Assembly (NCBI GenBank): GCA_902766085.1
Contig: CACXCH010000033.1
Location: 1-9,121 of the forward strand
Source: an uncultured Eubacteriales bacterium
GTDB taxonomy: Bacteria; Bacillota; Clostridia; TANB77; CAG-508
Direction of reading: 5' to 3'
DNA: 9,121 nt
Numbering within the stretch: position 1 is the stretch's first letter; every line of letters begins with the position of its first letter. Below the pieces are notes generated by a model that made no database searches, was not told where the DNA came from, and saw only the letters and a program-made list of their open reading frames with translations. Below are positions 6,493 to 9,121 of this stretch, piece after piece. The position numbers and the translations under genes were made by a program.

Positions 6493-6852
6493 ATGGAATT
6501 TTATTTGAATATGGAGACTTTAAAGCTAAATTATGAATTTAAAAATGTTTTTGATAGAGGCAAATATTATATTGGAAATCAAATAATTGTGTACGTTCTA
6601 AAAAATAAATTTGATTACAATAGGATTGGAATCGCTATAAGTTCAAAGCTTTGTAACGCTGTAAATAGAAACCATATCAAAAGGCTTATTAGAGAGGCTT
6701 ATAGAAATAACATAGGTTTTCAGGATATAAATGGGTATGATATTGTAATTATTTGGAACAAAAAGGAAGATTTTAGAAATGCTTCTTATAAGGTTATTTA
6801 TGATGATTTTTATAAAATCTTAAAAAAAATAGGAAATATTCAAGTCAAATGA
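6493..6852 (+). CDS. rnpA: Ribonuclease P protein component
   Basis: RnpA is the small basic protein that works with RNase P RNA to trim the 5' leader from pre-tRNAs. The conserved block CNAVNRNHIKRLIREAYR is the family's RNR region, here with His in place of the second Arg (RNH rather than RNR). The early EFKNVFDRGKYY and the central RIGIAISSKLCNAV are also typical. The start is uncertain. The first ATG (6493, 119 residues) has a GAAGA directly against it, while the ATG at 6511 would give METLKLNYEF and 113 residues, closer to the usual N-terminus. Its stop overlaps the yidD start as ATGA, implying translational coupling. A hairpin between rpmH and this gene probably lowers its expression. 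Confidence 0.95.
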   Translation: MEFYLNMETLKLNYEFKNVFDRGKYYIGNQIIVYVLKNKFDYNRIGIAISSKLCNAVNRNHIKRLIREAYRNNIGFQDINGYDIVIIWNKKEDFRNASYKVIYDDFYKILKKIGNIQVK

Positions 6853-7067
6853 GAAAATTATGTATTTTTTTAATTGATTTTTATAAAAAAACTTTTTCAA
6901 AAGTAATTGCTTCTTTGGGATATCATTGCAAATTTTATCCAAGTTGCTCTGAGTATACAAAACAGGCTATTGAAAAATATGGAGTTTTTAAAGGAGCTTT
7001 TTTAGGATTTTTGAGAATTTTAAGGTGCAATCCTTTTTCAAAGGGAGGATATGATCCTTTAAAATAA
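6849..7067 (+). CDS. yidD: Membrane protein insertion efficiency factor YidD
   Basis: YidD is a small protein, peripheral at the inner face of the membrane in studied bacteria, that helps membrane-protein insertion alongside YidC. The 72-residue product contains the family pattern in order: CKFYPSCSEY, then QAIEKYGVFKG, then RILRCNPFSKGGYDP. All three characteristic cysteines are present. An N-terminal stretch LCIFLIDFYKK is amphipathic, which suits membrane association. It overlaps rnpA by four bases and precedes yidC by 105 bp. Length and context are normal, and no other identity is plausible. Confidence 0.95.
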   Translation: MRKLCIFLIDFYKKTFSKVIASLGYHCKFYPSCSEYTKQAIEKYGVFKGAFLGFLRILRCNPFSKGGYDPLK

Positions 7068-7133
7068 TTAAAGTTAATTTGTAAAGAGAATGTAATGTTA
7101 AAATCTGGAAAATATTTTTAATAGAAAAGAACC

Positions 7134-7170
7134 ACGATTTAATCGTTGACAAACTCTTGAAGGGAGTTTT
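7134..7170 (+). promoter_or_regulatory. Tandem hairpins covering the yidC ribosome binding site
   Basis: Two small inverted repeats precede yidC. ACGAT/ATCGT (7134-7138 and 7142-7146) has a 3-base loop, and AAACTC/GAGTTT (7151-7156 and 7164-7169) has a 7-base loop, TTGAAGG. The yidC ribosome site AAGGGA (7160-7165) lies in the loop and the start of the 3' arm of the second hairpin, which ends four bases before the ATG. The fold could limit ribosome access. A run of five T residues follows, so a weak terminator is another reading. Confidence 0.4.
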
Positions 7171-7172
7171 TA

Positions 7173-8093
7173 ATGGGAACAATAGCAAATTTGTTTGGCT
7201 ATGTTTTAAATTTTTTATATAATTGGCTACAAAATTATGGATTTGCGATAATTTTATTTACAATTTTATTGAAAGCTATTATGTTACCAATTTCTATAAA
7301 ACAGCAGAAAGCAATGAAGAAATCTCAAAAACTGCAAGACGAAATCAATAAAATCAATTTAAAATTTAAAAATAATCCTGAAATGATTCAGAGGGAAACT
7401 CTTGAACTATATAAGAGGGAGAAAGTTAGTCCATTTTCTGGGTGTTTGAGCTCTATTTTACAGTTAATTATTTTTATTTCAGTGTTTTATCTAGTTAGTA
7501 GACCTTTGACATATATGAAAAAAGTTGATGCGTCTTTGATTAATAATTATGAGCAAATTGTTACAGAACAAAATGATAATCAAAAGTTGAATTATCCTGA
7601 AATTGCAATAATTGAATATGTTAATAAAATGGATTTATCTGATGGACAAGATAATTTAGAACAAAAGAAAGAGGAATATAACCAATTACATTTAAATATG
7701 AATTTCTTTGGACTAGATTTAAGTATGGTTCCATCTCAAAACTATAAAGATATTAAAGTATTTATCATACCAGCACTTTATGTTATTATTACATTTGTTA
7801 ACATTAAAATTACTAATAATATGACTAACAATAAGAAGAAAAATGAAAATGATGTTAAGACGTTAGCTGAAAAGAATGATGTTTCAGATGATAATAAAAA
7901 AACATCATCTGATAATGATGAAAGTATGGAAGATAGTTTAAATCAGATGACTAGAAGTATGAATTATACAATTCCAATTATGTCTGTTGCTATTGCATTA
8001 ATTGCACCATTAGGTTTATCATTATACTGGCTAGTAAGCAATGTTCTTCAAATGTTAGAAAGATTTATTATTACTAGAGTAGACAAAGAATAA
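7173..8093 (+). CDS. yidC: YidC/Oxa1-family membrane protein insertase
   Basis: YidC inserts membrane proteins alone or with SecYEG. The 306-residue product shows TM1 (about 21-41), a basic, coiled-coil-like cytoplasmic loop (43-85), TM2 (about 90-112), an outer segment (113-192), TM3 (about 194-212), a second cytoplasmic loop (213-262), and TM4-TM5 (about 264-300). The positive residue of the membrane groove, Arg in Bacillus SpoIIIJ, is Lys34 here (TILLKAIMLP). No signal peptide or lipobox cysteine is visible, unlike SpoIIIJ. The outer segment and the second loop, which is rich in Asp, Lys and Ser, look longer than in Bacillus. The start has AAGGGA nearby, within a small hairpin. jag follows after 37 bp. 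Confidence 0.96.
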   Translation: MGTIANLFGYVLNFLYNWLQNYGFAIILFTILLKAIMLPISIKQQKAMKKSQKLQDEINKINLKFKNNPEMIQRETLELYKREKVSPFSGCLSSILQLIIFISVFYLVSRPLTYMKKVDASLINNYEQIVTEQNDNQKLNYPEIAIIEYVNKMDLSDGQDNLEQKKEEYNQLHLNMNFFGLDLSMVPSQNYKDIKVFIIPALYVIITFVNIKITNNMTNNKKKNENDVKTLAEKNDVSDDNKKTSSDNDESMEDSLNQMTRSMNYTIPIMSVAIALIAPLGLSLYWLVSNVLQMLERFIITRVDKE

Positions 8094-8130
8094 AGCTATA
8101 ATAATAGTTGTAAAATTGAGGAGGTAAAAT

Positions 8131-8814
8131 ATGGGCAAATCAATTATAAGTGAAGGAAATACTACAAATGAAGCAATAAGAAATGGACTTAAAGAACTTA
8201 ATCTTACGGAAGATCAAGTAGAAATTAAAGTTTTAGATGATGATAAAAAAGTTTTTTTTAATATTTTAGAGCCTCGTGTTGTTAAAGTTAAAATTACAGA
8301 AAAGGAACATAATGATTTTTCAACTAATAATAAAAAGAAAACAAAAAATCCATCAAGCGATGATTATGAAGTGGCTGAAAAAAATATAAAAATATTCTTA
8401 GATGATTTTGTAAAAGCCTTTAAAAATATTAGCTATGAAATCAGTTTACAAGATGATAGACTAAATGTTGTTTTTAGTGGAGATGATGCTTCAAAACTTA
8501 TTGGATATAGGGGAGAGGTAATTAATTCTTTACAGACTTTGCTATTATCAATTGCTAACAAAGATACAGATGTAAGAGTTGGAGTTTCAGTTAATATTTT
8601 GAATTATAAAGAGAAAAGAGAAAATGAGCTTAAATTATTAGCTCACAAAATTGAGAAAACTGTTGAAAGAACACATAAAAAAGTAACTCTTGAACCTATG
8701 CCAGCGTTTGAGAGAAAGATAATTCATACTGAGTTACAATCTAGTAAGTATGTAGTTACATATAGTATAGGAGAAGAACCACATAGGAAAGTTGTTATTG
8801 ATTTAAAAAAATAA
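8131..8814 (+). CDS. khpB: KH-R3H RNA-binding protein Jag/KhpB
   Basis: Jag (KhpB, EloR) is a cytoplasmic RNA-binding protein, linked in streptococci to control of cell elongation and to a partner, KhpA. The 227-residue product has the Jag N-terminal domain (about 3-55), a charged, low-complexity linker (58-80), a KH domain with the GxxG loop IGYRG (124-128), and an R3H domain with the R-x3-H motif RKIIH (195-199). The ribosome site GAGGAGG is strong, with good spacing to the ATG. It is the last gene of the plus-strand unit; a strong terminator follows, so it is separated from mnmE, which commonly follows in Bacillota. Spacing to yidC is 37 bp, consistent with cotranscription. Confidence 0.95.
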   Translation: MGKSIISEGNTTNEAIRNGLKELNLTEDQVEIKVLDDDKKVFFNILEPRVVKVKITEKEHNDFSTNNKKKTKNPSSDDYEVAEKNIKIFLDDFVKAFKNISYEISLQDDRLNVVFSGDDASKLIGYRGEVINSLQTLLLSIANKDTDVRVGVSVNILNYKEKRENELKLLAHKIEKTVERTHKKVTLEPMPAFERKIIHTELQSSKYVVTYSIGEEPHRKVVIDLKK

Positions 8815-8843
8815 TTTTTATATTATTATTTGAAATGTTGAGG

Positions 8844-8892
8844 TCAAAGATCAGCATTGTATTAGTACAATGTAGATTCTTTGATTTTTTTT
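8844..8892 (+). terminator. Intrinsic terminator after jag
   Basis: A long hairpin follows the jag stop. The outer stem TCAAAGA pairs with TCTTTGA, with a one-base bulge near the next TC/GA pairs. The inner stem GCATTGTA/TACAATGT closes on the loop TTAG. Eight T residues follow directly. The stem length and T run make this a convincing end of the rpmH-jag transcription unit. Confidence 0.9.
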
Positions 8893-9070
8893 ATAGAATA
8901 AGAGAGTCATACAAATATTTTTCTAATTGAACTTAATTAGTGCAAGGAAAATAAGTGTTACAGATTAATGGCTTTGAGTGCAAAAAGCTGGAAAGCATAA
9001 TATTTAATGGCTCGTGAGCTTATAGGACAACTTGATCCTAATGTGACAAAAAATCATAAATGATTTTTTG
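8893..9070 (+). repeat. Dispersed non-coding repeat, copy downstream of jag
   Basis: Bases 8956-9070 match, in opposite orientation, the sequence downstream of gyrB. The blocks are TGTTA..G.TTAATGG (8956-8971), GAGTGCA (8976-8982), a perfect 19-bp block (8990-9008), GGACAA.TTGA.CC (9025-9038) and CAAAAAATCAT (9047-9057). This copy lacks the GC-rich insert and has AAAAGCT between two of the blocks. The stretch 8893-8955 before it holds only a small inverted repeat (CTAATT 8923-8928 and AATTAG 8935-8940) and no gene. In both copies the repeat lies just past the end of a transcription unit and reads in its direction. Confidence 0.65.
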
Positions 9071-9093
9071 CACTTGTCAAGGTTCAATTGTCC
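9025..9093. repeat. Interrupted palindrome where two repeat copies meet
   Basis: The centre is a perfect palindrome: CAAAAAATCAT (9047-9057), AA, ATGATTTTTTG (9060-9070). It extends outward with GTG (9043-9045) and CAC (9071-9073) past one bulged A. Further out, after an unpaired part, GGACAA, TTGA and CC (9025-9038) pair with GG, TCAA and TTGTCC (9081-9093) with single-base interruptions. It arises because two copies of the dispersed repeat face each other. It could form a cruciform or a two-way terminator. Confidence 0.75.
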
Positions 9094-9121
9094 ATTCGCC
9101 TCGCTATGCTCGTTGTTCGCT
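9072..9121. repeat. Terminal direct repeat, right copy
   Basis: Identical over all 50 bases to positions 1-50 and in the same orientation. It continues the inverted copy of the dispersed repeat that begins in the palindrome, so if the window were closed here, the repeat copy downstream of gyrB would be complete across the junction. Confidence 0.95.

Noticed and set aside
6988..7188. 66-codon minus-strand open frame across the end of yidD and the yidC start
   Set aside because: It overlaps two strong genes on the other strand, and its sequence is low-complexity Lys/Leu/Phe with no recognisable domain.
9007..9063. Small reading frame encoding MARELIGQLDPNVTKNHK within the repeat downstream of jag
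   Set aside because: It has no clear ribosome site, and the related repeat copy at the left edge does not keep the frame (in-frame stop and indels), so it is probably chance.
8893..9071. Possible riboswitch or known structured RNA after jag
   Set aside because: I compared it by eye with tRNA, SRP RNA, preQ1, cyclic-di-GMP, THF and T-box signatures and found no match; it lies after a terminator with no downstream gene in the window.

Overview
The window is the replication-origin region of a strongly AT-rich bacterium, most likely a Bacillota of clostridial type. This rests on the conserved gene order around dnaA, purine-rich Shine-Dalgarno (SD) sites, very low GC in spacers and third codon positions, and Gram-positive-style GyrB and YidC/Jag proteins. 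The species cannot be named from the sequence. I see no defence system, prophage or intact transposon. Apart from its edges, this is conserved core-genome DNA.

Layout. Left arm, minus strand, in order of transcription: dnaA (initiator), a 338-bp oriC spacer, dnaN (sliding clamp), a short spacer with a palindromic pair of consensus DnaA boxes, recF (gap repair) and gyrB (gyrase B). Right arm, plus strand: rpmH (ribosomal protein L34), rnpA (RNase P protein), yidD, yidC (membrane insertase) and jag/khpB (KH-R3H RNA-binding protein), closed by a strong intrinsic terminator. The two arms diverge from promoters between dnaA and rpmH.

Origin. The dnaA-dnaN spacer carries about eight DnaA boxes, a run of six DnaA-trios next to a box at the dnaN end, and an AT-rich stretch beyond the trios. 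This is the arrangement of a Bacillus-type basal unwinding system. No box cluster is visible upstream of dnaA. The dnaA leader holds a hairpin followed by eight U residues, which could attenuate transcription.

Edges. Bases 1-50 and 9072-9121 are identical direct repeats, so the piece is circular in appearance. Copies of a dispersed non-coding repeat lie just past gyrB and just past jag, in opposite orientations, and one copy carries a GC-rich insert unlike the rest of the DNA. At the right edge two copies meet tail to tail in a long interrupted palindrome. The likeliest reading is an oriC segment whose assembly stopped in a chromosomal repeat. A real 9,071-bp circle is possible but less likely, because gyrA and the usual genes after jag are absent.

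The genes cover replication start (DnaA, DnaN, oriC), DNA topology and repair (GyrB, RecF), and RNA processing, ribosome assembly and membrane-protein insertion (L34, RnpA, YidD, YidC, Jag).
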